In this document: positions 1 through 7,678 of the stretch, in pieces
How positions within the stretch are numbered: the stretch's first letter is position 1
How the letters are laid out: each line of letters starts with the position of its first letter
Assembly: GCA_020345785.1 (NCBI GenBank)
Contig: CP070771.1
Coordinates: 3,282,683-3,297,351 of the forward strand
DNA from: Desulfobacterales bacterium
GTDB taxonomy: Bacteria > Desulfobacterota > Desulfobacteria > Desulfobacterales > JAFDCJ01
DNA: 14,669 nt
Reading direction: 5' to 3'
Notes under the pieces: model-generated
What the model saw: only the letters and a program-made list of their open reading frames with translations
The model's database searches: none
Told to the model about the DNA's origin: nothing
Made by a program: the position numbers and the translations under genes

Positions 1-168
1 GCATGGAGCATAGCGCATAGCGTGAAGGACTGAGGGATGAGGGCTGAGGACTGAGCTATATAGGAAATCGGAAGCGGAATGTGTTCGATTAGGGATTGCG
101 GAATGCGGAAAAATCGTATAGGAAATAGAGGATGGGGCATAGCGCAAAGAGCATAGAGCATAAGACAT
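1..168. repeat. Degenerate heptanucleotide array, left half of gap element 1
   Basis: The stretch reads in 7-nt units. Positions 1-21 hold GCATGGA, GCATAGC, GCATAGC. Positions 27-54 hold GGACTGA, GGGATGA, GGGCTGA, GGACTGA. Positions 63-83 hold GGAAATC, GGAAGCG, GAATGTG. Positions 93-162 hold ten in-phase units, nine of which begin with G (for example GGATTGC, GGAATGC, GGGCATA, GCGCAAA, GAGCATA, GAGCATA). No credible coding sequence was found. Bases 169-240 separate this half from the opposite-orientation half at 241-310; they are AT-richer and show no convincing promoter. The left end may be cut by the window edge. Confidence 0.8.
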
Positions 169-240
169 TCAGGTTAAAGTCGCTTTGTTAATTTCTCGTT
201 CTTGATCCACGTGACATTTATTATTCTATTTTCCAGACGC

Positions 241-310
241 CATGCGCTATGCCCTTGCCGCCCGCAACCCGAACCCCGTAACCCGTAACGCGTAACCCGG
301 AACCCCAACG
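241..310. repeat. Heptanucleotide array, right half of gap element 1, abutting a start codon
   Basis: Ten consecutive 7-nt units run exactly up to the ATG at 311: CATGCGC, TATGCCC, TTGCCGC, CCGCAAC, CCGAACC, CCGTAAC, CCGTAAC, GCGTAAC, CCGGAAC, CCCAACG. They are reverse complements of word types seen elsewhere on the + strand (GGGTTAC, GGGTTGC, GGGCATA, GCGCATG). The array takes up the place where a ribosome binding site would normally lie. Confidence 0.85.
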
Positions 311-1279
311 ATGATACCCCTGCGTGATACGGTTCAGGCCAGAAATTACCCGGTCGTCAACAACGTCCTCATCGGCCTCAATGTGCTTGTCTTTCTGTTT
401 CAACTGTCACAGGGGGCGGCAGGGGACCGGTTCGTTTATATCTTCGGCCTCGTACCGGCCCGTTATTCAAATCCTCAAATCAGCGCTTATTTCAGCACAC
501 CGTATCAGCTTTTTTCTTTTTTGTCCTTTATGTTTCTGCATGGAGGCTTCTGGCATCTGCTTGGTAACATGTGGTCGCTTTATATATTCGGCGACAACGT
601 TGAAGACCGTTTGGGCCACCTGCGTTACCTGGTATTTTACCTGATCTGCGGTTTCGCCTCGGGGCTATCCCATCTGCTTTTAAATCTGAATTCCAATGTT
701 CCCACCATCGGTGCCAGCGGTGCGATTGCAGGTGTGATGGGCGCTTATTTTATTCTATACCCACGCTCAAAAATTTTAACTCTCATCCCGATTTTTTTTA
801 TTCCCTATTTTCTAGAAATCCCGGCCTATTTCTTTCTCGGATTCTGGTTCATATTTCAATTTATAAGCGCTGCCGGCAGCCACGGTCAGGCAGGCGGTGT
901 TGCGTGGTGGGCTCACATCGGTGGTTTCATCTTCGGCATTTTATTCTTAAAGATCCTGCTGGCACTGCCGGCTGCCGAGCCGCCCGAAGCAGTTCGTCGG
1001 GCAACCGCGCGCAGAAAAACACCCCACCTCCAGGTTATTCGACCGGTCGGTCCAGGCCCTGATCCGAACCTTTACGGAACAATTACCATCACAGCGCGTG
1101 AAGCTGGAACCGGCACATACAAACTGGTCAACATTCCATGGGGATTTCATAAGCGCCTTTTCAGGGTGGCAATTCCGGCGGGAATTCAGGAAGGCCACAA
1201 ACTGCGACTGAAAGGACTGGGAAAACAAACCAGCACGGGTGAGCGGGGAGACCTCTACCTTAGGGTGCAAATAAGGTAA
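311..1279 (+). CDS. Rhomboid-family intramembrane serine protease with DnaJ C-terminal-like tail
   Basis: Predicted polytopic membrane protease of 322 residues that would cleave substrate transmembrane segments in the inner membrane. The rhomboid core spans about residues 15-215. It has the conserved HGGFWHLLGN stretch (77-86, with H82 and N86), the catalytic serine motif GASG (134-137, S136), and the likely catalytic histidine H202 in the last core helix (AHIGGF). A charged linker (about 221-250) leads to a soluble tail (about 255-321). In the tail, IPAGIQEGHKLRLKGLGK and GDLYLRVQI closely resemble the substrate-binding beta domain of DnaJ/CbpA. No J domain is present. Transmembrane orientation and substrates are unknown. 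The start is forced: an in-frame stop lies at 293-295, yet the ATG has no Shine-Dalgarno sequence because a repeat array precedes it. It converges on the diguanylate cyclase gene. Confidence 0.88.
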   Translation: MIPLRDTVQARNYPVVNNVLIGLNVLVFLFQLSQGAAGDRFVYIFGLVPARYSNPQISAYFSTPYQLFSFLSFMFLHGGFWHLLGNMWSLYIFGDNVEDRLGHLRYLVFYLICGFASGLSHLLLNLNSNVPTIGASGAIAGVMGAYFILYPRSKILTLIPIFFIPYFLEIPAYFFLGFWFIFQFISAAGSHGQAGGVAWWAHIGGFIFGILFLKILLALPAAEPPEAVRRATARRKTPHLQVIRPVGPGPDPNLYGTITITAREAGTGTYKLVNIPWGFHKRLFRVAIPAGIQEGHKLRLKGLGKQTSTGERGDLYLRVQIR

Positions 1280-1285
1280 AGGTTA

Positions 1286-1407
1286 GGAATGACGAATGAC
1301 GATTGCCGAATGAATAATTAATAATTTCATAAGCTTAAATTGAACTAAGACCGGCCGGCGCAGCGCCTTCTGCAATTCGTCATTCGTCAATCGACATTCG
1401 TCATTCC
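1286..1407. repeat. Inverted heptad arrays between convergent genes
   Basis: The left arm 1286-1313 (units GGAATGA, CGAATGA, CGATTGC, CGAATGA) and the right arm 1380-1407 are reverse complements at 26 of 28 positions, with a 66-nt centre. Both arms keep a 7-nt phase; on the right the units are ATTCGTC, ATTCGTC, AATCGAC, ATTCGTC. The right arm includes the stop codon of the diguanylate cyclase gene (1401-1403). A transcript from either convergent gene could fold this into a long hairpin, so a bidirectional terminator role is possible. There is no U-tract. Confidence 0.8.
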
Positions 1408-2333
1408 TTAAGGTCTTCAGCATAGAGCGTGGAAACCTTGTTGCGTCCGTTTTGCTTGGAGAGGTACATGGCTTTATCGGCGCGCTTGATAAATGAAGAC
1501 AGCTCTTCCTTGGGATAGTATTCGGTAACCCCGATGCTGATGGTGATGGTAACCTGCTCTCCGTTTTGGGGTGCAAACCTCTCGGTCTGCAGGGCTGCCC
1601 GAATTCGCTGCCCGACGGTTTTGGCCTCTGCGCCGCCCGTTTCCGGTAAAATTACCGTGAACTCTTCTCCACCATAGCGGTAGGCGGAATCGTTGGCTCT
1701 CAGGCAGGATTTAATGATCTGGCTGAATCGAACCAGCACCTTATCCCCTTCAAGGTGACCGTAACTATCGTTGTATTCTTTGAAGTGATCAAGGTCGAGC
1801 AGCAACAGTGAGAGCGGATGCTTGTAACGATTAACGCGATCAACCTCGGTTTCCAGCTGAGAATAAAAGGATCTTGAATTGTAAAGCTTCGTCAGCCCGT
1901 CGGTGACAGCCAGCCGCTGCAGCTTTTCCATCATTCGGATCCGCTCCTTGGTAAGCTCGCGCTCTTTGAGAACCCGTTTTAACCGCAGCAGCAGTTCCTC
2001 GAGACGTACCGGTTTGATGACAAAATCGCTGGCACCGATATTGATCGCTTCTTCGTAGGAATAGTCATCGCTGTAACCGGTCATTACAATAACATCGGAA
2101 TCTTTGTTCTTTTTGATGACTTTGGTGAGTTCCAGGCCGCCCATGGCAGGCAATATGATGTCGGTAATAATAACCTGAAAATCATCGGTTTCCATTAATT
2201 CCAGGGCTTCTTCGGCACAGGAGACCGCCTCGGAAACATACCCGGCCGTTTGGATGTACTCATTCATGGTATTGCGTACCGCCTCGTCGTCATCGACGAT
2301 TAAAACGCGTATATTTTCGCTGGGTGTTGCCAT
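1401..2333 (-). CDS. Response regulator with REC and GGEEF domains (diguanylate cyclase)
   Basis: Cytoplasmic two-domain regulator of 310 residues, predicted to make cyclic di-GMP from two GTP when its receiver is phosphorylated. The receiver spans about residues 7-122, with the acidic cluster DDD (14-16), phosphoacceptor D58, T85 and K107. A short helical linker (about 120-140) joins it to the GGDEF domain (about 142-303). The active-site signature is GGEEF (221-225), an accepted active variant, with metal-binding D180 in LDLDHF. An inhibitory-site motif RAND (212-215) lies five residues before GGEEF, so product feedback inhibition is likely. The layout is a single-receiver version of PleD. 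The cognate histidine kinase is not in the window. The gene is monocistronic, with a strong promoter at 2428-2456. No clear Shine-Dalgarno sequence precedes the ATG. Confidence 0.93.
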   Translation of the reverse strand: MATPSENIRVLIVDDDEAVRNTMNEYIQTAGYVSEAVSCAEEALELMETDDFQVIITDIILPAMGGLELTKVIKKNKDSDVIVMTGYSDDYSYEEAINIGASDFVIKPVRLEELLLRLKRVLKERELTKERIRMMEKLQRLAVTDGLTKLYNSRSFYSQLETEVDRVNRYKHPLSLLLLDLDHFKEYNDSYGHLEGDKVLVRFSQIIKSCLRANDSAYRYGGEEFTVILPETGGAEAKTVGQRIRAALQTERFAPQNGEQVTITISIGVTEYYPKEELSSFIKRADKAMYLSKQNGRNKVSTLYAEDLKE

Positions 2334-2427
2334 GAAAATTACCGATTAAAATTATACAAAAAAACTGTAGACTTGACAGAAACTGGCAAATACTGGTAAA
2401 AGGTTAAATTTATTAATTATATGCTGA

Positions 2428-2456
2428 AGTATAGCTGGAAAGACGAACAGTGTCAA
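2428..2456 (-). promoter_or_regulatory. Sigma70-type promoter for the diguanylate cyclase gene
   Basis: Read on the minus strand, a perfect -35 box TTGACA (2456-2451) is followed after 17 nt by TATACT (2433-2428), one mismatch from the -10 consensus. The predicted transcript would start near 2421, leaving a leader of about 88 nt before the ATG at 2333. No other gene lies in this direction. Confidence 0.65.
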
Positions 2457-2537
2457 CTTTCTTTTGCCGGCATGATAATATCCTTTATTTTTCTAATTGT
2501 TAGGCGCGTCAAAGCGTTTTTCTAAGATACCGATTCA

Positions 2538-4334
2538 ATGCAAAACATAAGAAATTTCAGTATCATTGCTCACATAGATCACGGTAAATCCACCCTTTCA
2601 GATCGACTCATCCAATCCACGGGCATTATCTCCGAACGGGATTTTTATGACCAGATTCTTGACAGTATGGACATTGAAAGGGAACGCGGCATAACCATCA
2701 AAAGCCACACGGTGACCCTGCCGTACACCGCTAAAGACGGTAAACTCTATTTTTTAAATCTCCTCGACACCCCCGGCCACGTCGATTTTTCCTATGAGGT
2801 CTCCCGCTCCCTGGCTTCCTGCGAAGGTGCCCTCCTGGTGATCGACGCCAGCCAGGGAGTTGAAGCCCAGACTCTGGCCAACTTGTATCAGGCCCTGGAG
2901 CATGACCTTGAAATTATTCCGGTCATCAACAAGATCGATCTGCCCTCGGCGGATATCGAACGCGTAAAAATTCAAATCCATGATGATCTCGGCCTTGATC
3001 CGGAACAGGCCCTTTTAATTTCCGCTAAGGAGGGCATCGGAATTGAAGAATTGTTGGAGGCAATTGTCCTAAGATTACCGCCGCCGACCGGTGACCCCGA
3101 CTTGCCGCTGAAAGCCCTTATTTTTGACTCGCATTATGATCCCTATCGCGGCACCATCGTACACTTGCGGGTCTTTCACGGACGTCTGGCTGCCGGGGAT
3201 CTGATCCGATTCATGTCAAACAACGCGATCTATCGGGTTGAGGAAGTCGGTATATTTCAAATCGACATGATAAAACAAAAACAGCTGTCCGCGGGCCAGG
3301 TCGGTTATATCATGGCCGGCATCAAAACCGTCAGCGACACCCGCTGCGGGGACACCATCACTCTAAAAGACAGGCCGTGTGACGCGCCCATGCCCGGCTT
3401 CAAGGAAGCTAAGCCGGTGGTTTTCTCCTCCATTTACCCGGTGGCCTCTGACGGATACGAAGATTTGAGCATCGCGCTTGAAAAGCTGAAATTAAATGAT
3501 GCCGCCCTGATATACGAAAAGGACTCTTCCGTGGCCCTGGGTTTTGGTTTCCGTTGCGGCTTCCTGGGTTTGCTGCATCTGGAAGTCGTCCAGGAGCGAC
3601 TCGAACGGGAATACGATTTATCTCTGATCCTGACCGCACCGTCGGTTCGATACCGCCTGACAATGAACGACGGTTCGGAAACCATTATCGACAATCCGGC
3701 CCTGTACCCTGATCAGACGCTGATCAAGGAGGCCCGGGAACCCTTTATTCGGGCATCGATTATCGTGCCGGATCGCTACATGGGGGCAGTCATGAAACTC
3801 TGCCTCGACCGGCGTGGGGTGAATAAAAACTATCAGTATCTGACCGCCGATCGGCTCGAAATGATTTTTGAACTGCCGCTGGCCGAAGTTGTCTACGACT
3901 TTTATGACCGGCTCAAGTCGGTGACCCAGGGATATGGCTCCTTCGACTATGAATTGATTGATTTCAGAGCGACGGATCTGGTCAAACTGGATATTCTCAT
4001 CAACGGCGAGCGGGTGGATGCCCTGTCCCAGCTTGTGCACAGAGATAATGCCGTTGCCCGTGCACGAACGGCTTGCGAAAAATTGCGGGATGAAATTCCG
4101 CGACAGATGTTTAAAATCGCAATTCAGGGGGCCATCGGCGGCAATGTTATCGCACGCAAAACCGTCTCGGCCTTTCGCAAGGATGTCACCGCCAAATGTT
4201 ACGGGGGGGACATTACGCGCAAACGCAAATTGCTCGAAAAGCAAAAAAAAGGTAAAAAGCGCATGAAGATGGTCGGCAAGGTGATGATTCCGCAGTCGGC
4301 GTTTCTGGCTGTGCTGAAGACCGATACGGACTAG
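2538..4334 (+). CDS. lepA: Elongation factor 4 (LepA), ribosome-bound translational GTPase
   Basis: Full-length LepA of 598 residues, matching the usual length of about 600. It is a GTPase that binds ribosomes and has been linked to back-translocation and to 30S biogenesis; it acts in the cytoplasm or at the membrane. GTPase motifs are all visible: P-loop AHIDHGKST (11-19), switch I around [11 protein letters not shown] (48-58), DTPGH (77-81) and NKID (131-134). Domains II, III and V follow, then the LepA-specific C-terminal domain ending in [17 protein letters not shown] (within the last 33 residues). No EF-G domain IV is present, as expected. The ATG at 2538 gives the canonical N-terminus ([19 protein letters not shown]) but has only a weak upstream purine run. 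In many bacteria lepA is followed by lepB; here it is not. Confidence 0.98.
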   Translation: MQNIRNFSIIAHIDHGKSTLSDRLIQSTGIISERDFYDQILDSMDIERERGITIKSHTVTLPYTAKDGKLYFLNLLDTPGHVDFSYEVSRSLASCEGALLVIDASQGVEAQTLANLYQALEHDLEIIPVINKIDLPSADIERVKIQIHDDLGLDPEQALLISAKEGIGIEELLEAIVLRLPPPTGDPDLPLKALIFDSHYDPYRGTIVHLRVFHGRLAAGDLIRFMSNNAIYRVEEVGIFQIDMIKQKQLSAGQVGYIMAGIKTVSDTRCGDTITLKDRPCDAPMPGFKEAKPVVFSSIYPVASDGYEDLSIALEKLKLNDAALIYEKDSSVALGFGFRCGFLGLLHLEVVQERLEREYDLSLILTAPSVRYRLTMNDGSETIIDNPALYPDQTLIKEAREPFIRASIIVPDRYMGAVMKLCLDRRGVNKNYQYLTADRLEMIFELPLAEVVYDFYDRLKSVTQGYGSFDYELIDFRATDLVKLDILINGERVDALSQLVHRDNAVARARTACEKLRDEIPRQMFKIAIQGAIGGNVIARKTVSAFRKDVTAKCYGGDITRKRKLLEKQKKGKKRMKMVGKVMIPQSAFLAVLKTDTD

Positions 4335-4343
4335 ATGGAATTC

Positions 4344-4498
4344 GGAAGTGGGAAGGTGGGAGCATCGAAGATGCTCGGCTCATAGTTGATAGAAGACGAA
4401 TGACCGGCTTCCCGACGTCTCAAATTCTCAACTTCACAGGTTCCGAGCTTATATCTTCCCAGCCTTTCTGCTATCAACTATCAACCACCAACTCAACC
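4344..4498. repeat. Gap element 3: heptad arrays and inverted repeats between convergent genes
   Basis: Short heptad runs flank this gap. On the left are GGAAGTG, GGAAGGT (4344-4357). On the right are CTATCAA, CTATCAA, CCACCAA, CTCAACC (4471-4498). TAGTTGATAG at 4383-4392 is a perfect 10-nt inverted match of 4471-4480. A perfect hairpin GAGCATC-GAA-GATGCTC sits at 4360-4376, just after the lepA stop, but without a T-run. These structures could end transcription from both sides. Confidence 0.65.
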
Positions 4499-4505
4499 GG
4501 TCCAA

Positions 4506-5285
4506 TTAGTCATCGGATTTACTATGGTCCTTTTGATTAAGTCCATCCTGGTAGCATTTTTTGCCGTACCAGTCGATTTGGCGGCAGATGCCTCGCACAA
4601 TTTTCACCTCTTTGGCCCTTAGCTGCAGGCGCGACGCAAAATGCCGCAGGTTGTTCATAAAATAATCCGGATTTTCCGGATTGATGAAGCTGATACGCAT
4701 CAGAACATCTTTCAGCTGTTCGTACATCGCATCAAGCTCATGCCGGTTGGCCAACCGCGGTGCAAAGTCTACCGGTTTATCCCGGCTGAAGCAAAACAAC
4801 TCGTAACACATAATCATAACCGACTGGGCCAGATTGAGGGAAGAGAATTCGGCGGTAGGGATGTTCACCAGAATATCGCAGGAGCGAATGTCGATATTTG
4901 TAAGACCACGATCTTCGGGGCCGAATAAAATGGCAATTTGATTTTGCGCGGAGAGGGAAATAAGTTTTTGCGCCAGTTTGGCGGGCGAACTGACGGCTTT
5001 ACGCTGTCCGCCCAGGCGAGCGGTAGTGCCGACCACAAAATTAAAGTCAACCAGTGCCGACTTCAGCGTCGAGCATACCTTCATCTGCTCGACCACCTCT
5101 AACGCCTCGTGGGTGGCCATCTTACAGATCTTGGTCAGATCACAATTCTGAGGGTCCACCACAACCAACTGCGTGAGGCCCATATTGCGCATGGCCCGGG
5201 CCGCAGCTCCGATATTTTCAGGGTATCGCGGACGGAACAAGACAATAGAGATATTGTTAAGATTTATTTTTGTGGGCTTGGGCAT
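4506..5285 (-). CDS. trmJ: TrmJ-like tRNA 2'-O-methyltransferase (SPOUT, TrmH family group 1)
   Basis: SPOUT-class RNA ribose 2'-O-methyltransferase of 259 residues that uses S-adenosylmethionine; TrmJ modifies position 32 of the tRNA anticodon loop. The three SPOUT motifs are present: N24IGAAAR30, FGPEDRGLTN (121-130) forming part of the knotted cofactor site, and IPTAEFSSLNLAQSV (142-156). The remaining 100 residues are the family-specific C-terminal extension. I chose the ATG at 5285 (MPKPTKINLNN). An ATG at 5381 is in frame, but the 32 extra residues are encoded by a repeat element (5311-5358) and do not resemble the family. Neither start has a good Shine-Dalgarno sequence. The gene lies 201 nt downstream of ndk on the same strand, and cotranscription is uncertain. 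The exact target (TrmJ versus another TrmH relative) is inferred. Confidence 0.88.
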   Translation of the reverse strand: MPKPTKINLNNISIVLFRPRYPENIGAAARAMRNMGLTQLVVVDPQNCDLTKICKMATHEALEVVEQMKVCSTLKSALVDFNFVVGTTARLGGQRKAVSSPAKLAQKLISLSAQNQIAILFGPEDRGLTNIDIRSCDILVNIPTAEFSSLNLAQSVMIMCYELFCFSRDKPVDFAPRLANRHELDAMYEQLKDVLMRISFINPENPDYFMNNLRHFASRLQLRAKEVKIVRGICRQIDWYGKKCYQDGLNQKDHSKSDD

Positions 5286-5310
5286 AAAAATAAATGAGCA
5301 CTTCGTTTGA

Positions 5311-5470
5311 GGAGCGCTGCGCTTTGCGAGCGTTTCACTCGAGGAGTGCTGCGCTTGAGGCAAAAACGATCCAACCACCATATGGTTGATCTGGTATAAT
5401 CCTCAAGTCCCGCTGGGACGCTCATCAAGCGAAGCGCTCTTAAAGCAAAATGCGCTTTAAGCGTGGCGCT
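5311..5470. repeat. GAGCGCTGCGCTT repeat cluster with hairpins (family B)
   Basis: The gap between ndk and trmJ holds three copies of a 13-nt word: GAGCGCTGCGCTT at 5312-5324, GAGTGCTGCGCTT at 5344-5356, and the opposite orientation AAGCGAAGCGCTC at 5427-5439. Hairpins lie between and around them: GTCCC-GCT-GGGAC at 5407-5419, and CTTAAAGC paired with GCTTTAAG at 5439-5446/5454-5461, extended by AGCGC/GCGCT at 5433-5437/5466-5470. The latter could act as an ndk transcript end or stabiliser, though no U-tract follows on the minus strand. Confidence 0.7.
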
Positions 5471-5486
5471 CAAAATCCCCTGGATT

Positions 5487-5903
5487 TTAGCTTACGATTT
5501 CAAATTGGTTGAAAAAATATGATATTTCAAAGGCAGCCGTTTGCGGTGCATCGGAACCATGGACGACATTTTTTTCGATGTCGGTGGCAAACTCTCTCCG
5601 AATCGTACCCTCAGCTGCTTCCTTATAATTCGTGGCGCCCATCAAGTCACGGTATCTGGCAATGACGTCTTCTCCTTCCAGAACCATGACGACTGCGGGC
5701 CCGGAACTCATAAAATCCGTCAAGCTCTCAAAGAAGGGTCGCTCCCGGTGCACTGCGTAAAAACCCATGGCCTGTCGCTTCGTCATGTGGATCATTTTCA
5801 TTGCCACGATGTTCAGCTTGTTTTGTTCCAGTCGTTTGACGACTTCGCCGATAAGCCCGCGTCGGACACCATCCGGTTTGATGATTGAAAGCGTTCTTTC
5901 CAT
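5487..5903 (-). CDS. ndk: Nucleoside diphosphate kinase
   Basis: Cytoplasmic enzyme of 138 residues that transfers the gamma phosphate of ATP to nucleoside diphosphates through a phosphohistidine. The length matches the family (about 140). The N-terminus [13 protein letters not shown] is canonical, with K9. The active-site loop NVVHGSD (112-118) carries the phosphoaccepting H115. I chose the ATG at 5903 over an in-frame ATG at 5951: the latter adds 16 unrelated residues, while AAGGA about 10 nt upstream of 5903 can act as a Shine-Dalgarno sequence. The next gene on this strand is trmJ, beyond a repeat cluster. Confidence 0.97.
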   Translation of the reverse strand: MERTLSIIKPDGVRRGLIGEVVKRLEQNKLNIVAMKMIHMTKRQAMGFYAVHRERPFFESLTDFMSSGPAVVMVLEGEDVIARYRDLMGATNYKEAAEGTIRREFATDIEKNVVHGSDAPQTAAFEISYFFNQFEIVS

Positions 5904-5941
5904 AAGATAAAAATCCTTTCTGACTAGGTTTTGTCCCCGGT

Positions 5942-5970
5942 GGCATAGCAAATGACGAATTGCAAGTCAA
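5942..5970 (-). promoter_or_regulatory. Possible ndk promoter
   Basis: On the minus strand TTGACT (5970-5965) is followed after 17 nt by TATGCC (5947-5942). The -35 box is good and the -10 box weak (3 of 6). The placement, about 40 nt before the ndk ATG, fits. Confidence 0.35.
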
Positions 5971-5991
5971 CCGACAAGAAATGCTCCTCGA

Positions 5992-6047
5992 GGCCGAAAG
6001 GCCGCTGCTGAATCCGCTGCACGCGGAGATCCTCAAGCGAAGCGCCC
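5992..6047. repeat. Family B repeat copy with two hairpins upstream of ndk
   Basis: AAGCGAAGCGCCC at 6035-6047 is a minus-strand copy of the family B word (one mismatch). Beside it lie a GNRA-type hairpin GGCC-GAAA-GGCC (5992-6003) and TCCGC-TGCAC-GCGGA (6013-6027). This resembles the hairpin-plus-word arrangement at 5401-5439. Confidence 0.55.
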
Positions 6048-6058
6048 ATCATATTTGG

Positions 6059-6087
6059 TTGACAAAGAATTTAACCGATTTTATAAT
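6059..6087 (+). promoter_or_regulatory. Consensus sigma70 promoter for the zinc ribbon gene
   Basis: TTGACA (6059-6064), a 17-nt spacer, then TATAAT (6082-6087): a perfect match in both hexamers with optimal spacing. Transcription would start near 6094, giving a leader of about 47 nt to the ATG at 6141. The promoter begins 11 nt after a family B repeat copy. Confidence 0.8.
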
Positions 6088-6140
6088 TCTTTCCAAATGT
6101 TATGGATTTGAACAGGATATGCTGATTAGAGGGAAAAATT

Positions 6141-6635
6141 ATGCCGATTTACGAGTTTTTCTGCGAGGATTGTAATACAATATTCAATTTCTTTTCCAGA
6201 ACCGTCAATACCCGAAAAAAACCGAAGTGTCCTAAGTGTAAAACAAAAACGCTTTCCAGACAGATGTCGAAATTTGCATTTACCGGTAAAGCCAAAGAAG
6301 ACGGTGATCTGGATGATCTGCCGATTGACGAAAGCAAGATGGAAAAGGCCATGCAAATGCTGGCCGGTGAAGCCGAAAATATTAACGAAGATGATCCCCG
6401 TCAGGCCGCCAACCTGATGCGCAAACTGACGGATATGACCGGTCTTGAACTTGGCCCCGGTATGCAGGAAGCACTGAAGCGCATGGAAGCCGGCGAGGAT
6501 CCCGATGCGATCGAAGCCGAAATGGGCGACCTGTTAGAGCAGGAAGACCCGTTTGCGCTATCCGAAAAAAAAGGTGCTGCCAAAAAAATGAAACGACCTG
6601 CGCCCACAAGGGATGAAACGCTGTATGATCTGTAG
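6141..6635 (+). CDS. FmdB-type zinc ribbon protein
   Basis: Small protein of 164 residues with an N-terminal zinc ribbon of the FmdB/CxxC_CXXC_SSSS type. It starts MPIYEFFCEDC, with zinc-ligand pairs C8/C11 and C30/C33 and the usual SRQMSKFAF stretch after them. The remainder is acidic and helical, rich in D/E and M (LDDLPIDESKMEKAMQML onward), and ends in a lysine-rich segment. FmdB-family proteins were first named as putative regulators of formamidase/amidase genes, but most members have no proven role. This longer form with an acidic tail has no function I can assign. The start is supported by AGAGGG at 6126-6131 and by a consensus promoter. The gene appears monocistronic and strongly transcribed. 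Confidence 0.85.
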   Translation: MPIYEFFCEDCNTIFNFFSRTVNTRKKPKCPKCKTKTLSRQMSKFAFTGKAKEDGDLDDLPIDESKMEKAMQMLAGEAENINEDDPRQAANLMRKLTDMTGLELGPGMQEALKRMEAGEDPDAIEAEMGDLLEQEDPFALSEKKGAAKKMKRPAPTRDETLYDL

Positions 6636-6640
6636 ATTAA

Positions 6641-6899
6641 GGTTTCAGGTAAAAGGTGACAGGTGAAAGGCAGGTGGCAAAAGGACTCAGGACTGAGTGC
6701 TGAGGGCTGAGGACTGAGGACTGAGGACTGAGGACTGAGAAAAATGCTGGAAGGCGGGTTGCGGGTTGCGCGTTATTGCGGGTTGTGGATGCCGGATACT
6801 GGAAATCAAGGAATGCACCGGGGGTGAGATCCAGAAAGGTACCTATGTTTTCGGTTGCACAAAACATCCAGCATCCAGAATCCAGTATCCAGGATCACG
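6641..6899. repeat. Heptanucleotide arrays filling the gap before the macrodomain gene (element 5)
   Basis: Fourteen uninterrupted 7-nt units occupy 6641-6738, and thirteen of them begin with GG: GGTTTCA, GGTAAAA, GGTGACA, GGTGAAA, GGCAGGT, GGCAAAA, GGACTCA, GGACTGA, GTGCTGA, GGGCTGA, then GGACTGA four times. More units follow after short phase slips: GGGTTGC twice (6756-6769), then GGGTTGT, GGATGCC, GGATACT, GGAAATC (6780-6807). The right side carries the opposite orientation: CATCCAG, CATCCAG, AATCCAG, TATCCAG, GATCACG (6865-6899). Open frames across the array are low-complexity products of the repeat. The gap 6636-6998 holds nothing else recognisable; 6900-6985 is unassigned. Confidence 0.9.
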
Positions 6900-6998
6900 T
6901 AATATTGCCAATGACTTTCGTCAAAACACCCTAATTGCAAGAAAACATTTTATGCAACGTAAGCATTAACTCAATCAACATCTTTTTGGGGGGGAGGC

Positions 6999-7526
6999 AT
7001 GGAAAAAAATATTCTTGATAAGATAGAGGCCAAACAGGGGGACATCACCAAGCTTGATGTGGATGCCATTGTAAATGCGGCCAACACCTCCCTGTTGGGA
7101 GGAGGAGGTGTTGACGGTGCCATTCACCGGGCCGCGGGGCCGGGTCTGCTGGCCGAGTGTCGAGGCCTGGGCGGATGTCCCACCGGCGAAGCCCGAATAA
7201 CCGGAGGGTATAACCTTCCGGCCCGCTATGTGATCCACACGGTGGGTCCGGTTTATAGCGGCAGGCCTCAGGACCGGAGCCTGCTGACCGGATGCTACCG
7301 GAATAGCCTGAAACTCGCAGCGGAAAATAACGTTGCGTCGATGGCATTTCCAGCCATCAGCTGCGGTGTGTACGGTTATCCCATTGAGGACGCCTGCCGA
7401 ATTGCAGTGGATACGACCTGCAATTTTCTTGAATCCGATGCATCTATCGAAAAAGTGATATTCATGCTATTTTCACCTGGGGACCTGAAGATATATCAGG
7501 ATTATATCCGCTCGTTGGGTGGATAG
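6999..7526 (+). CDS. Macrodomain ADP-ribose-binding protein (O-acetyl-ADP-ribose deacetylase-like)
   Basis: Stand-alone macrodomain of 175 residues, the usual size. MacroD/YmdB-type proteins bind ADP-ribose and hydrolyse O-acetyl-ADP-ribose or remove mono-ADP-ribose from protein side chains. Diagnostic motifs are present: GDITKLDVDAIVNAANTSL (14-32), the phosphate-binding loop GGGGVDGAIHRAAG (34-47) with the catalytic-type aspartate D39, CPTGEARIT (60-68), and the second loop ISCGVYGYP (120-128). All match the MacroD class. A strong GGGGAGG Shine-Dalgarno sequence lies just before the ATG. No partner ADP-ribosyltransferase or sirtuin gene is adjacent, so the substrate cannot be deduced. The upstream gap is packed with heptad repeats. 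Confidence 0.93.
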   Translation: MEKNILDKIEAKQGDITKLDVDAIVNAANTSLLGGGGVDGAIHRAAGPGLLAECRGLGGCPTGEARITGGYNLPARYVIHTVGPVYSGRPQDRSLLTGCYRNSLKLAAENNVASMAFPAISCGVYGYPIEDACRIAVDTTCNFLESDASIEKVIFMLFSPGDLKIYQDYIRSLGG

Positions 7527-7571
7527 ACCGGCACCGTTTGGACAAGACACCGGCGGCCGGTATATTAGCCA

Positions 7572-7600
7572 TTGACAAAATTGCTTCACGTAATTAAGAT
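7572..7600 (+). promoter_or_regulatory. Likely promoter of the selenoprotein gene
   Basis: TTGACA (7572-7577), a 17-nt spacer and TAAGAT (7595-7600, 4 of 6) lie about 80 nt before the ATG at 7679. The region is AT-rich and non-coding. Confidence 0.5.
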
Positions 7601-7678
7601 TAGATATAAATTTTCAAGATCGGATCAATTCCCGCCAGTTGAATCGCGATGATCATACTTCAGTTTAAGGAGGATGTT

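Noticed and set aside
202..229. Promoter for the rhomboid gene in the AT-rich stretch 169-240
   Set aside because: TTGATC is followed only by poorly matching -10 hexamers at acceptable spacing.
2373..2402. Possible lepA promoter TTGACA-N18-TAAAAG
   Set aside because: The -35 box is perfect, but the -10 box is poor and the site is about 136 nt from the start; not strong enough to list as a feature.
3618..4244. 208-codon minus-strand open frame inside lepA
   Set aside because: Fully antisense to conserved LepA sequence; a shadow frame.
5286..5381. Longer N-terminus for the TrmJ-like protein starting at 5381
   Set aside because: The extra 32 residues are encoded by family B repeat copies, do not match the family, and have no ribosome binding site.
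5960..6175. 71-codon open frame on the plus strand before the zinc ribbon gene
   Set aside because: It crosses a repeat, a consensus promoter and the true gene start, with no ribosome binding site or family match.
6683..6738. Possible CRISPR-like array
   Set aside because: Units are 7 nt, contiguous and without spacers; it is a tandem heptad array.
6766..6969. 67-codon open frame on the plus strand
   Set aside because: It is translated heptad repeat with low complexity and no ribosome binding site.
7527..7561. ACCGGC/GCCGGT inverted repeat after the macrodomain gene as a terminator
   Set aside because: Only six base pairs with a 23-nt loop and no T-run; too weak to call.
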